Below are positions 7,097 through 15,161 of a stretch of DNA of 27,489 nt, piece after piece. The stretch is taken from the NCBI GenBank assembly GCA_937995745.1, contig CALKIU010000139.1:1-27489 (forward strand), written 5' to 3'. Position numbers and translations under genes: made by a program. The stretch is from an uncultured Bacillaceae bacterium (GTDB lineage Bacteria > Bacillota > Bacilli > Bacillales > Cytobacillaceae). The notes below the pieces were generated by a model. The model was not told the origin of the DNA, ran no database searches, and worked only from the letters and a program-made list of their open reading frames with translations. The first letter of the stretch is position 1. Each line of letters begins with the position of its first letter.

Positions 7097-7807
7097 TTAT
7101 GCAAACGGCTCGATTTTCAACAGTTCGTTTAACATTTCTGCGTCCATATGCAGATAGTTTTTCAAAATCTTTGCCAATCCGCGATAAAAATCCGTGTCGG
7201 CATGTTCAATAACATTGTCGGCAAACTCGGGAACGAACATTAACAGATGTTTTTCCAAAAAGGATTTTTGCTCCCCAAGCAAATGTTTCACATTGCTCCA
7301 GTCTAAATCGCCGTTATTTTCCACCTGTTGCAAACAAATGTCATTTAAATGGTACATAAAATCGAGTTCCAAACCGATATGGTCATCCGCTTCAAAATTT
7401 TGCTCTTTTACGGCAAAGCCGTACTTTTTGTAAATGTTGCGCACTTCCAGTGTATGTTTTTGGAATAAAAGCCGATCCTTCCGCACATACACCGACTCCC
7501 ACGGCGGAGCCGGCAGTTCAAACGGCCCGATAAACATTCTTGTATAATCCCAATGCAAAGCCTCAAAATCATCCCGGTTGTAAACAGGATCAAAATTCGC
7601 CAAGTATTCCTTAATATTACGAACGCCTTCGGAAATTCCCTCCGAATCGTTTACGAACGGAAAATGTTCGGCCATTTTTTGCTGGACAAATATTTTTAAA
7701 TACTCTTGAACAGGTTCTTCAATAAAAAACCGTCTCAAAATGTCGTAAGCATATTTCCTCGCATGCAAAACGGAGGCCATATCTTCCAAAGTCATTTTTT
7801 CTGACAC
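7097..7807 (-). CDS. TorD/DmsD-family molybdoenzyme chaperone
   Basis: A 236-residue all-helical protein with the family landmarks WDYTRMFIGP (about 86-95), PPWESVY (101-107) and EADDHIGLELDFM (139-151), the last being the E-x-x-D-H-I-x-x-E-L motif of TorD chaperones. Such proteins hold apo-molybdoenzymes during bis-MGD insertion and, for Tat substrates, bind the signal peptide. The start is a GTG at 7807 with AAGGAG 10 nt upstream; the next in-frame ATG (four codons in) is too far from the site. It is 23 bp after the radical SAM gene and 48 bp before the Fe-S gene. The likely client is the molybdoenzyme encoded divergently at 11004-12992, although that protein lacks a Tat signal. Confidence 0.9.
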   Translation of the reverse strand: MSEKMTLEDMASVLHARKYAYDILRRFFIEEPVQEYLKIFVQQKMAEHFPFVNDSEGISEGVRNIKEYLANFDPVYNRDDFEALHWDYTRMFIGPFELPAPPWESVYVRKDRLLFQKHTLEVRNIYKKYGFAVKEQNFEADDHIGLELDFMYHLNDICLQQVENNGDLDWSNVKHLLGEQKSFLEKHLLMFVPEFADNVIEHADTDFYRGLAKILKNYLHMDAEMLNELLKIEPFA

Positions 7808-7830
7808 AGCTGGTCAACTCCTTTGCGGTG

Positions 7831-9156
7831 TTATCCGGTAATATCCTCCATCTCAAACAAATCCGGGGTCGTCCAATCCAAGCCCACTTCCCGAAGAAGG
7901 GATTCTCCCGGAGCCGGTTCGACAATATTGCTGGAAATTCCCACTTCTATATCTCTGTTGCGCAGCGCCGGAATGACGTTAACCGGAAACTGGATAAAAT
8001 CGTACCGATCATTTTCGCTGTACGGAATCCGTCTTTTTTCCAGCAGGGTGCGCACCCGCTTTCTGTCCTTTCCGAACACTTTGGCAGTCTTGAAAAAGTA
8101 GTCTTTTTCCGAAAACATATACGTTTGATCCAGCTTTTCATTAAAGTTTTGCTGGTAAACTTGCCCGGTGAATTTGTTCTCCAGCGAACAGTAATGAACG
8201 CCGAGCTGCAAATTTTTCTCAAGGGCAAATCGCACGAGTTCAAGGCAGGCTTCTTCGCTGCCGGCCACGGCCAGCCCGCCCGCATACCAGTAGTTGTAAT
8301 AAATCTCATACGGTGGATTCTTCAGCTTAAAACCGCGCTTCGTAAATTCTTTTGCATTGCCGAGGGGGAAACAGAATTCCAACAAGTTTATTCCGAAAAT
8401 CCCCAGTTTGTCCAATTCCACAAGAAGTTTTTTCATTTCCTCAACCGTGCCGGGAATCACGGGCATTTCCACCATCACATGCGGAATGTATTTTTGGGCC
8501 AGAGCGATTTTCCCGAGAATATGCTTTATTTTCTGCGGGGAATCGTCCATTTTGATGCTGAAACGGAATTCATCCAATCCTGCGTTTTTTAGTTTGATAA
8601 GCAATTCCTCATCCACCAGATCCCCGGTTGAATAAATTCGCGTATACGCATCGGGGGCAATTTTTTGCGCCAGTTCAAAAAATCGGACCACCTCATCCTT
8701 AAACAGGAAGGGTTCACCGCCCGTTACGGCAAGGTGCCTCAATTTTACACCGCTGTCCACCAGTTCCTGCAGTTCCTTATGAATGTCTTTCGTCCTGTCC
8801 TTATAAAATTCATAGTCATCTTGATTCGGATTGAAACAAAAATAGCACTGGCGATGGCACTTTAATGAAACATACGTTGTGTAGCTGCCGACACCTGTTT
8901 GGCACGCCTCACAGGCACTCGATATTCTCGTCGTCACTACGCTTTTGCGGTTGTTGCGGACAAGGGCCCCCATCTTTTCCAATTCATTCAAGATTCCCTC
9001 TTTGTCTTGCGGACGTTGCCTTTCCGCAAAAGGAACACCGAAAGAGGATATATTTTCAAGAGTCGCTTTTTCTCTATCAATATAGATTTGGGCATATTTT
9101 AAAAAAGCTTTATTCTTAATGATATTTATTGTATCCAGGGTTACTCGTCTGAGCAT
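7831..9156 (-). CDS. Radical SAM enzyme of a molybdoenzyme locus, function unknown
   Basis: A 441-residue protein. The radical SAM cluster motif is C100-x3-C104-x2-C107 (KCHRQCYFCF), followed by the SAM-binding segment AVTGGEPFL and a TIM-barrel-like pattern (IYSTGDLVDEELL, EFRFSIKMDD, VEMPVIPGT). A CEAC pair at 82-85 just before the core and later Cys in LEFC and HYCS might bind an auxiliary cluster, but no SPASM domain is evident. The ATG at 9156 follows GAGGGGGA by 6 nt; longer in-frame versions lack a site. It is the first gene of the leftward operon with torD, the Fe-S protein and tatA, and diverges from the PucR regulator. I do not recognise a characterised homologue. Peptide or cofactor modification for the neighbouring oxidoreductase is possible, but undemonstrated. 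Confidence 0.88.
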   Translation of the reverse strand: MLRRVTLDTINIIKNKAFLKYAQIYIDREKATLENISSFGVPFAERQRPQDKEGILNELEKMGALVRNNRKSVVTTRISSACEACQTGVGSYTTYVSLKCHRQCYFCFNPNQDDYEFYKDRTKDIHKELQELVDSGVKLRHLAVTGGEPFLFKDEVVRFFELAQKIAPDAYTRIYSTGDLVDEELLIKLKNAGLDEFRFSIKMDDSPQKIKHILGKIALAQKYIPHVMVEMPVIPGTVEEMKKLLVELDKLGIFGINLLEFCFPLGNAKEFTKRGFKLKNPPYEIYYNYWYAGGLAVAGSEEACLELVRFALEKNLQLGVHYCSLENKFTGQVYQQNFNEKLDQTYMFSEKDYFFKTAKVFGKDRKRVRTLLEKRRIPYSENDRYDFIQFPVNVIPALRNRDIEVGISSNIVEPAPGESLLREVGLDWTTPDLFEMEDITG

Positions 9157-9291
9157 GATGGTTCCCCCTCTTGACTTCATTCGTGAAAATTTTAACATAG
9201 AAACGCATCGACAACATTGCCATTTATCACTATTATAAAATTAAAAATGATTTTTTAATATAGTAAATGAAGACAAAAAAAGGCTTGTGGA

Positions 9292-9301
9292 TTTGTACCG
9301 T
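9292..9301. repeat. Direct repeat TTTGTACCGT, left copy
   Basis: An exact 10-bp word found again at 9510-9519 in the same orientation, nearer to the PucR gene. Both lie inside the divergent control region, so they may be regulator-binding sites; this is inference. Confidence 0.4.
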
Positions 9302-9509
9302 TAAACAGTTTCCAAGGAAATGCCATAAGTCACTTCCATCAACCAATATAAAATCGACAATTTCTTGAAAAATTGACAAACCTTTAAGAAGCCCGGGGCA
9401 AACAGGATCTTTTATTTTCCCCCGCGCCATACACTCTCCGGTAGCTGCCGTACCCAAAAACAGGCGGAAAATGAAATATTCACAGAACCCGCCCAATTGT
9501 GATATAGGG

Positions 9510-9519
9510 TTTGTACCGT
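9510..9519. repeat. Direct repeat TTTGTACCGT, right copy
   Basis: Second copy of the 10-bp word, about 115 bp upstream of the PucR start and 218 bp from the first copy. Confidence 0.4.
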
Positions 9520-9634
9520 ATGTTACTAAAAAGCAAATCTTTTATGACGATCTTGTGACTTGAATTGTCCTATTTTAAACATTCATATATGATAAATTGA
9601 GAAACGACCGTCGGGGAAAGGAGAGGTGAACATC

Positions 9635-10849
9635 ATGGGAGGCGTCAATGTACCCGAGTTCGTTCAGGAATTGCTGGCTTCCAGCAAACACGGTTTAGAA
9701 GGCATCGCAGGCAAATTGTCAGAAATTCTCGCTCATCCGGTCATCATAACAGATCCTTTGCACAGGGTCAAAGCGTCAACAGCGGAAGAAGTGGATCCCG
9801 ATTACGGCGAAATCGTCATTCACCTTCATTTAGACCAGGATTTTGAACAGTTGTTTTTCGATTGTGTCCTTTCTTTCAACGGTGATTTTCATGAAGCGAT
9901 CGGTCACCGGATTTTTTTTAACAATCAAAACCACGGCTATATCTTTACTTTATTAAAAGAAGCGGACGGAAAAAAACGGTTGATTGAGGGATACGAATCC
10001 TTGATCAAATATGCCGCCTCCTTATGCTCCATGCAAATACAAAAAGAAAAGGAGATTAAAGCCGAGCGCTTTCAATTTAAAAACGCCTTTCTTTTTGATT
10101 TGCTGTACGGCAATTTGAAAAAGCGGGAAGACATTCTCGCTTTCGGCGACATTTGGAACTGGGATTTCCTCCAGCCCCATGCCGTCCTTGTCTTCGCCAT
10201 TAAAGATTTCAACTATTACTCTTCCGACCGCCAGCTTCTACAGACATTGCGCTATACGGTGGAACAGGCTTTGATTCAGAACGGCATCCAACCAATTACC
10301 TTTTCAAAACAAAATGAAATCGCCGTTATTTTTCCAAAGGATACAGACAGCAAAAATCAACAAAAGGAAAAAGAATTTATTGCCTTTGTCATGCAACAAG
10401 CGAAAAAAACGGACTTAAACGAAAGAGTGGCGTGCGGAATCGGAAAAACGTACAATAATCCGGAAGAACTTTATAAAAGCTATCAAGAAGCCAAGGTTGC
10501 TTATGAACTGGGCCGGTTGCTCGATGTGGACATGCCCGCTTTTGCCAATATGGGATTGGAAACCATTTTATATAAACACGATTTGCAAGCGTTAAAAGAA
10601 TTTTATCAGTACGTTCTGGGAGATTTGCTCAACCAAGATGAAGACGGTGAACTAATGTATACATTGGAAAGTCTTGCAAAACACCAATTTGATATCAAAC
10701 AAACGTCGGAAGCTCTCTTTCTCCATCGCAATACATTACGGTACCGGATGAAAAAAATTGAAGAAATTCTCGATATAAAATTGGATGATTTAAATAATCG
10801 GTTAAATATTATTGCCGCATTCAAAATTAAACAGCTTCACAATCTTTGA
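9635..10849 (+). CDS. PucR-family transcriptional regulator (CdaR/PucR C-terminal HTH)
   Basis: A 404-residue protein. The N-terminal part (about 1-150) resembles a GAF/PAS-like sensor domain with ITDPLHRV. The middle (about 170-285) is a GGDEF-like degenerate domain typical of CdaR/PucR regulators, with FAIKDFN and VACGIGKTYNNPEEL followed by SYQEAKVAYELG. The C-terminus (about 340-400) is the PucR helix-turn-helix: TSEALFLHRNTLRYRMKKIE. The ATG at 9635 is preferred, with AGGTGA six bases ahead; an in-frame GTG at 9626 overlaps that site. The regulator diverges from the radical SAM operon and precedes the molybdoenzyme genes by 154 bp, so it is the natural candidate activator of both arms in response to an unknown small molecule. 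PucR relatives often control catabolic or purine-use genes. Confidence 0.88.
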   Translation: MGGVNVPEFVQELLASSKHGLEGIAGKLSEILAHPVIITDPLHRVKASTAEEVDPDYGEIVIHLHLDQDFEQLFFDCVLSFNGDFHEAIGHRIFFNNQNHGYIFTLLKEADGKKRLIEGYESLIKYAASLCSMQIQKEKEIKAERFQFKNAFLFDLLYGNLKKREDILAFGDIWNWDFLQPHAVLVFAIKDFNYYSSDRQLLQTLRYTVEQALIQNGIQPITFSKQNEIAVIFPKDTDSKNQQKEKEFIAFVMQQAKKTDLNERVACGIGKTYNNPEELYKSYQEAKVAYELGRLLDVDMPAFANMGLETILYKHDLQALKEFYQYVLGDLLNQDEDGELMYTLESLAKHQFDIKQTSEALFLHRNTLRYRMKKIEEILDIKLDDLNNRLNIIAAFKIKQLHNL

Positions 10850-11003
10850 TGCATATGAGGATTCATCAAGAAAAGCATTCCTTGCCCAACCTCCTCTGCC
10901 CAATATTCCCTGCATGATTCGAAGAAAGTGTTTTTGCTTTTACAAAATCAGCCCGCTTGAAAAGAGAAAAAGAAAGCGGAACAAAAGGGTGATAGATGCC
11001 GCC

Positions 11004-12992
11004 ATGGAAATTTTCCGCAACGTTTGTCCCAGAAACTGCTACGGAACGTGCAGCATGTTGTCGTATGTAGAAAACGGAATCCTCACGAAAGTGACGGGCG
11101 ATCCGAAGCACGGTTATTCAAAAGGCCATCTTTGCGCAAAAGGATACGCTTACACGCAATATGTATACAATCCTTACCGTTTGAAGTATCCTGTTTTGCA
11201 AAGTCCGAGAGGATCAGGAAACTGGAAAAGAATCAGCTGGGATGAGGCTTACAATATCATTGCCCGGAAAATACTCGAACTGCATGACCGCTACGGATCA
11301 AATCTCGCTCTCGGCTACAATAAATTTTCCGGAAACTTGGGAATTCTTCATTATGCCACGGAAGGAATGTTTAACAGCCTCGGTCCCCACACAAAACCTG
11401 CCGGCAATTTATGCATGGGCACGGGAGAACAAGCCATCCGGGATTCTTTCGGCGGCGAATTCCGTAATCCCGCCCCCGAAGACATGGCTGAGGCAAAACT
11501 GGTTGTCCTTTGGGGCGCCAATCCGGCCGTTACGAACGTTCACCAAATGAAGTTTATTTATTCCGCTTTGAAAAAGGGCGGCAAATTGGTCGTCATTGAT
11601 CCTCTGTATACAGCAACGGCGGCAAGAGCGGACCTGTATGTTCAAATTCGTCCCGGCACTGACGCCCTCCTTGCTCATGGGATTGCCAAATTACTGTTGG
11701 AGAAAAAAGAAGGAAGAGACGAACCGGTTCATTTGCCCGGGTGGAAGGCATACAAAGAATTTTTGAAAAACAAAATTGATTTGGACACCGTTTGCCAAAA
11801 AACAGGAATCACACATGAATATATTGAAAAATTGGCCGTTCTGTATGACAACTGCCGACCGGCGGCTACGTGGGCCGGCTTCGGCATTCAACGCAACAAC
11901 CATGGCAAAGAGAGCATGAAGGCGATCATTTCTTTGGCGGCGTTAACGGGAAATATCCATGTCAAAGGCGGAGGCGTGTATTTTGCCCATGACGATATCA
12001 ATGATTTTCCGTTGCACTTGGCAAGATTTCCGGAAAAGAAACATCCAATCATTCCCCGCTCCCGCCAAATTAATATTGCCAATTTTGCCGAAGAAGCTTT
12101 GCAGCTCACCGATCCGCCCTTGAAATTTTTATGGATCGCATCACGCAATCCTCTCTCACAAGACCAAAACTTGAAAGGTTGGCAAGAATTAATAAAAAAC
12201 CTTGAACTGATTGTCACTGTCGATTTATATATGACGGAAACAGCCAAACATTCAGACATAATCCTGCCGGCGGCAAGTCATTTTGAAGAAGAAGATTTGC
12301 TCGTCGGATACTGGCATCACTGGCTCTCATTCAACGAAAAAGCGGTGGCGCCCTATTTTGAAGCCAAAAGTGATTTGAAAATAGCCAGAGAATTAACAAA
12401 AAAACTCAATGAACTGTCGCCGGGATTCTCAAATTTTCCGTATGACCGGGAACCAATCGATTGGATCAAAATGGAATTGACACCGAAAATCAAAAAAAGA
12501 TACGGAATCGGTTCTTACAAAGATTTGCTCGAAGGCCCGCGGCACCGGACAGACATGGAGCCCGAATCCGTTGCCGGAGAAAATTTCTCCTTTTTTGCCG
12601 GAAAAAAACCAGCCGGCAGTGACGAAGAAAAAAACTATCCGTACCGTCTTCTTTCTCCGCAATCATTGTTGAGAATACACTCGCAATTTTCCCATGTTCC
12701 GTGGCTCCGGCCGGAACATGAGGAAACCGTGGCGGTCATCGGCACAACTTTAGCCGCGAAAAAAGAAATCAAAGACGGGATGAAGATAAAAATTTACAAC
12801 GAACAAGGCGCACTCACGGCCACGGCAAAAACAAATGAATATTTGCCGGAAGATACGGTCGTTGTGGAGCAGGGCGGCAAGAATCCGATCAATCAACTGA
12901 TCAAAATAAATGGCGGGAATAACATTCCGGAAAGCACTTATTTCTATGATTGTTATGTCAATATTTCCAAGAAAGAAGGGGCAGAGGCATGA
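11004..12992 (+). CDS. Molybdopterin (bis-MGD) oxidoreductase catalytic subunit, apparently cytoplasmic
   Basis: A 662-residue member of the DMSO reductase superfamily. The N-terminal [4Fe-4S] site is C8-x3-C12-x3-C16-x27-C44 (CPRNCYGTC and LCAKG). Cofactor-binding landmarks include KRISWDEA, VLWGANPA, VIDPLYTATAARAD and IRPGTDALLAHGIA. GNLCMGTGEQ places Cys137 where nitrate reductases have the molybdenum-ligand cysteine (RLCMSSA), so I predict a Cys ligand. TDLYMTETAKHSDIILPA-type sequence appears as VDLYMTETAKHSDIILPA, a family hallmark. The start is ambiguous: ATG at 11004 has only a weak GGGTG 12 nt upstream, and an in-frame GTG at 10989 is possible. Upstream codons in frame show no twin-arginine signal. 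It overlaps the next gene by 4 bp (ATGA). Substrate unknown; TorD and regulator genes are adjacent. Confidence 0.92.
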   Translation: MEIFRNVCPRNCYGTCSMLSYVENGILTKVTGDPKHGYSKGHLCAKGYAYTQYVYNPYRLKYPVLQSPRGSGNWKRISWDEAYNIIARKILELHDRYGSNLALGYNKFSGNLGILHYATEGMFNSLGPHTKPAGNLCMGTGEQAIRDSFGGEFRNPAPEDMAEAKLVVLWGANPAVTNVHQMKFIYSALKKGGKLVVIDPLYTATAARADLYVQIRPGTDALLAHGIAKLLLEKKEGRDEPVHLPGWKAYKEFLKNKIDLDTVCQKTGITHEYIEKLAVLYDNCRPAATWAGFGIQRNNHGKESMKAIISLAALTGNIHVKGGGVYFAHDDINDFPLHLARFPEKKHPIIPRSRQINIANFAEEALQLTDPPLKFLWIASRNPLSQDQNLKGWQELIKNLELIVTVDLYMTETAKHSDIILPAASHFEEEDLLVGYWHHWLSFNEKAVAPYFEAKSDLKIARELTKKLNELSPGFSNFPYDREPIDWIKMELTPKIKKRYGIGSYKDLLEGPRHRTDMEPESVAGENFSFFAGKKPAGSDEEKNYPYRLLSPQSLLRIHSQFSHVPWLRPEHEETVAVIGTTLAAKKEIKDGMKIKIYNEQGALTATAKTNEYLPEDTVVVEQGGKNPINQLIKINGGNNIPESTYFYDCYVNISKKEGAEA

Positions 12993-13531
12993 CAAATCAA
13001 GTTGGTTTTATCTTTGACGCCGATTCATGCATAGGCTGCAAAGCTTGTGAGGTCGCCTGCCGGAATGAAAACAAAACGTTCGACGGCGTAAAATGGAGAA
13101 GGGTGACGAAGATCTCGGAAGATACGTTCCTGTCGGTTTCATGCAACCATTGCAACAACCCCGAATGTTTCCGGGTCTGTCCGGAAAATGCTTTTACGAA
13201 ACGGTACGACGGCATTGTGCTTATCGATTCGAGTCTCTGCAACGGCTGCAAAATTTGTGTGGAAGCTTGCCCGTACAATGCTCCGCAGTTTGATCCGGAA
13301 ACAAACAAGGTGACGAAATGTCAAATGTGCTATCCCCGTCAAGACCAAGGACTTCTTCCGGCATGTGTGGAAGCTTGCACAACTTCCGCCCTCGGTCTTG
13401 TCGATTTGGAAACTTTTGTGGACCCGAATGCCGTGCCGGCAATTGAAGGTTTTCCGGATATCCGCATTACCCAACCATCGATTGTCTTTTATCCGCAAAG
13501 AAAAAAGGACCGCTATTTTCTTAACCATTAG
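12989..13531 (+). CDS. DmsB-like four-[4Fe-4S] electron-transfer subunit
   Basis: A 180-residue protein whose ATG overlaps the stop of the catalytic subunit (ATGA) and follows AAGGGG at 8 nt. It has the usual four cysteine groups of DmsB/PhsB/NrfC-type subunits: CIGCKACEVAC (14-24), CNHCNNPECFRVCP, CNGCKICVEACP, and CQMC with CVEAC. It should pass electrons between the molybdenum subunit and a partner. Normally a DmsC or NrfD anchor gene follows, but here a strong terminator follows 40 bp after the stop, so the complex as encoded is a two-subunit one. It is about 20 residues shorter than typical DmsB at the C-terminus. Confidence 0.92.
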   Translation: MTNQVGFIFDADSCIGCKACEVACRNENKTFDGVKWRRVTKISEDTFLSVSCNHCNNPECFRVCPENAFTKRYDGIVLIDSSLCNGCKICVEACPYNAPQFDPETNKVTKCQMCYPRQDQGLLPACVEACTTSALGLVDLETFVDPNAVPAIEGFPDIRITQPSIVFYPQRKKDRYFLNH

Positions 13532-13570
13532 CAGCTGTTCATGGCCTGAGGATAACGGCTGCTTGCAAGG

Positions 13571-13612
13571 AAAAAACCCGCACCGGTCCACTTCATATCG
13601 GGCGGGTTTTTC
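13571..13612 (+). terminator. Intrinsic terminator of the molybdoenzyme operon
   Basis: AAAAACCCGC (13572-13581) pairs with GCGGGTTTTT (13602-13611); an inner CCG/CGG pair extends the stem. A U-run ends it. It lies 40 bp after the Fe-S subunit stop. Confidence 0.9.
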
Positions 13613-13945
13613 TTGTGGATGACGGAACAAAAATTTCCGTCTCTTGAACCGCGGATAAATGGTTCCAACGGAAACGATAACGGTCTTGCCGCCATCCCAT
13701 CCACCGGGGAAAGGGCGGACCCCGCTGTTCCAATATCAAAAAAAAGGAGCTTCCTTTTGATATTTCCCGGCAATATCTCTGTCCGTTTTTCGGGAATGCC
13801 GGGAACATTGCAAATGGACGGCGACCAAAAATCAACTGCGGGGAATCCCGCTCTATTCCATATTTTTCAACGTTCTTCAACAATCGTTTACGGGACAAGA
13901 AGGAACATTACTGACCGCTTTCGTTTCCGAGGCTTTGAAGCCAAA
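13613..13945. other. Intergenic stretch with two inverted repeats
   Basis: 333 bp between the molybdoenzyme terminator and the IclR stop, no supported gene. TTCCCGGCA (13764-13772) and TGCCGGGAA (13797-13805) form a 9-bp stem. About 10 bp to the left, AATATCAAAA and TTTTGATATT flank a GGAGCTTCC centre (about 13734-13765). On the leftward strand the latter contains a run of eight T, so the pair may end iclR transcription. Confidence 0.45.
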
Positions 13946-14719
13946 CTATTTTCCCCTGTAACCCAGTCTTTCGGAAATCTTTTGCCCCACTTCCAAGATT
14001 TTATCTTTCAATTTTTCGACCCGTTCATCGGTCATGCGCATCGACGGCCCCGATATGCTCACGGCTGAAACGGCCCGTCCCGTATGATCAAAAATCGGCA
14101 CGCCGATGCAAATGATTCCATATTCATTTTCCTGCCTGTCAAGGGCATAGCCTTTTTCCCTGACGGAAGCCAGTTCCCGGAGAAACGCGTTTTTATCTGT
14201 AATCGTATATTCCGTGTGGGCCGACAAACCTTTCCTCTCAATAATTTCCATTACCTCTTGTTCCGGCAAATGGGCCAGGATCGATTTTCCTACAGCCGTG
14301 CAATGCATCGGCGCTCTTTTGCCGACCTTGGAATGCATCCGCAGGGTTTCATTGCCTTCCAGCTTTTCTATGTATACAACTTCCCCTTGATCATAAACAA
14401 CAAGATGAATGACTTCGTTTGTAAATTCCTCCAACTCTTGAAGGAACGGTCTTGCTTCCGCGCGCAAATCAATGGATTCCAGAAGCTTGGCGCTGATTTC
14501 CAAAAACTTGTAACCCAGTTTATAACGTCCGGTGTCTTTGTTTTGTTCCACATATCCGTATTTTACCATTGTCGATAAAATACGGTACACGGAACTTTTA
14601 TTAATATCAATTTGTTTGGCGATTTCCGTGACTCCCAAACCGTCCTTATGTCCGCTGATAATATCGATAATTTCAAAGGCCCTGCTCACCGATTTCACGA
14701 TATTTTCCCGCTCTGCCAT
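13946..14719 (-). CDS. IclR-family transcriptional regulator
   Basis: A 257-residue protein in two parts: an N-terminal winged helix (about 5-70; LGVTEIAKQIDINKSSVYRI, then GYVEQNKDTGRYKLGYKFLE) and a C-terminal IclR effector domain (about 80-250) with MHCTAVGKSILAHLPE, GYALDRQENEYGIICIGVPI and AVSISGPSMRM. The ATG at 14719 has GGGAGGTGA at a good distance; the longer open frame upstream has no site. It lies 442 bp upstream of (and in the same direction as) nothing on its own strand, but immediately downstream of... more simply, its left neighbour is intergenic and its right neighbour is malate synthase G, transcribed leftwards toward it. IclR proteins commonly control glyoxylate, aromatic or sugar-acid genes, so control of malate synthase is likely but inferred. 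Confidence 0.9.
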   Translation of the reverse strand: MAERENIVKSVSRAFEIIDIISGHKDGLGVTEIAKQIDINKSSVYRILSTMVKYGYVEQNKDTGRYKLGYKFLEISAKLLESIDLRAEARPFLQELEEFTNEVIHLVVYDQGEVVYIEKLEGNETLRMHSKVGKRAPMHCTAVGKSILAHLPEQEVMEIIERKGLSAHTEYTITDKNAFLRELASVREKGYALDRQENEYGIICIGVPIFDHTGRAVSAVSISGPSMRMTDERVEKLKDKILEVGQKISERLGYRGK

Positions 14720-15082
14720 CTCTTCACCTCCCGCCGGGAACATATAACCGATGCATGGCAAAATTCCCTCGCCTCGCATAAACTGTTTTTCAAACATCCG
14801 GCCGCTTTCGCCGAAGAATATCCGTCTTCCCCGCCGGCACAGCATTCCTCCATAATGGCATGCAACCTTCCGCAGTTCCGCACAGAATTCGCAAAGGAAA
14901 TAGACGTTTTTTTACACAAAAAAATACGCCCGCATCAACGTCTCCCCATCAATTATAAGCAATTTCGAGAAAAAATGTCTGCGGGCAGCGGACATTATTT
15001 TGTACCGGAAATGTATGTATACAAAACCCAGTCAGAAAATGTATACGCATCCCTTTCAATCCCCCGGGTCTGACATAAGGGA
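14720..15082. promoter_or_regulatory. Control region upstream of iclR
   Basis: About 360 bp between the malate synthase terminator and the iclR start; no supported gene. Two direct repeats of AAATGTAT lie at 15009-15022 (AAATGTATGTATAC) and 15037-15050 (AAATGTATACGCAT), 28 bp apart, both containing the palindromic core GTATAC. They could be IclR autoregulatory sites; this is a guess from position. Confidence 0.4.
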
Positions 15083-15127
15083 GAAAGCTGTTCCGCGAGG
15101 GTCTTCTTCCCCCTTGGAACAGCTTTC
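15083..15127 (-). terminator. Hairpin ending malate synthase transcription
   Basis: Perfect 12-bp arms GAAAGCTGTTCC (15083-15094) and GGAACAGCTTTC (15116-15127), 35 bp past the malate synthase stop. The U-run on the leftward strand is weak (TCCCTTAT), so termination may be incomplete and some read-through into iclR is possible. Confidence 0.75.
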
Positions 15128-15161
15128 CGTTTCCGTTCAACAAAATGAACAGGAAAAGATA

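Larger units (their letters stand above)
9157..9634. promoter_or_regulatory. Divergent control region between radical SAM operon and PucR-molybdoenzyme genes
   Basis: About 478 bp without a believable gene; a leftward open frame at 9233-9496 has no ribosome site or family features. Promoters in both directions must lie here. Two copies of TTTGTACCGT and two TTGTGA boxes (near 9497 and 9553) are the notable repeats. The rightward gene has the ribosome site AGGAGAGGTG. Confidence 0.55.

Noticed and set aside
7828..8592. Rightward open frame of 254 codons
   Set aside because: It lies antisense to the radical SAM gene, without a start signal or recognisable motif.
9233..9496. Leftward 87-codon frame in the divergent control region
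   Set aside because: No ribosome site or motif; the region is better explained as promoters and operators.
10812..11003. N-terminal extension of the molybdoenzyme overlapping the PucR gene
   Set aside because: The extra 64 codons are basic and unlike the family, overlap the end of the regulator gene, and have no ribosome site.
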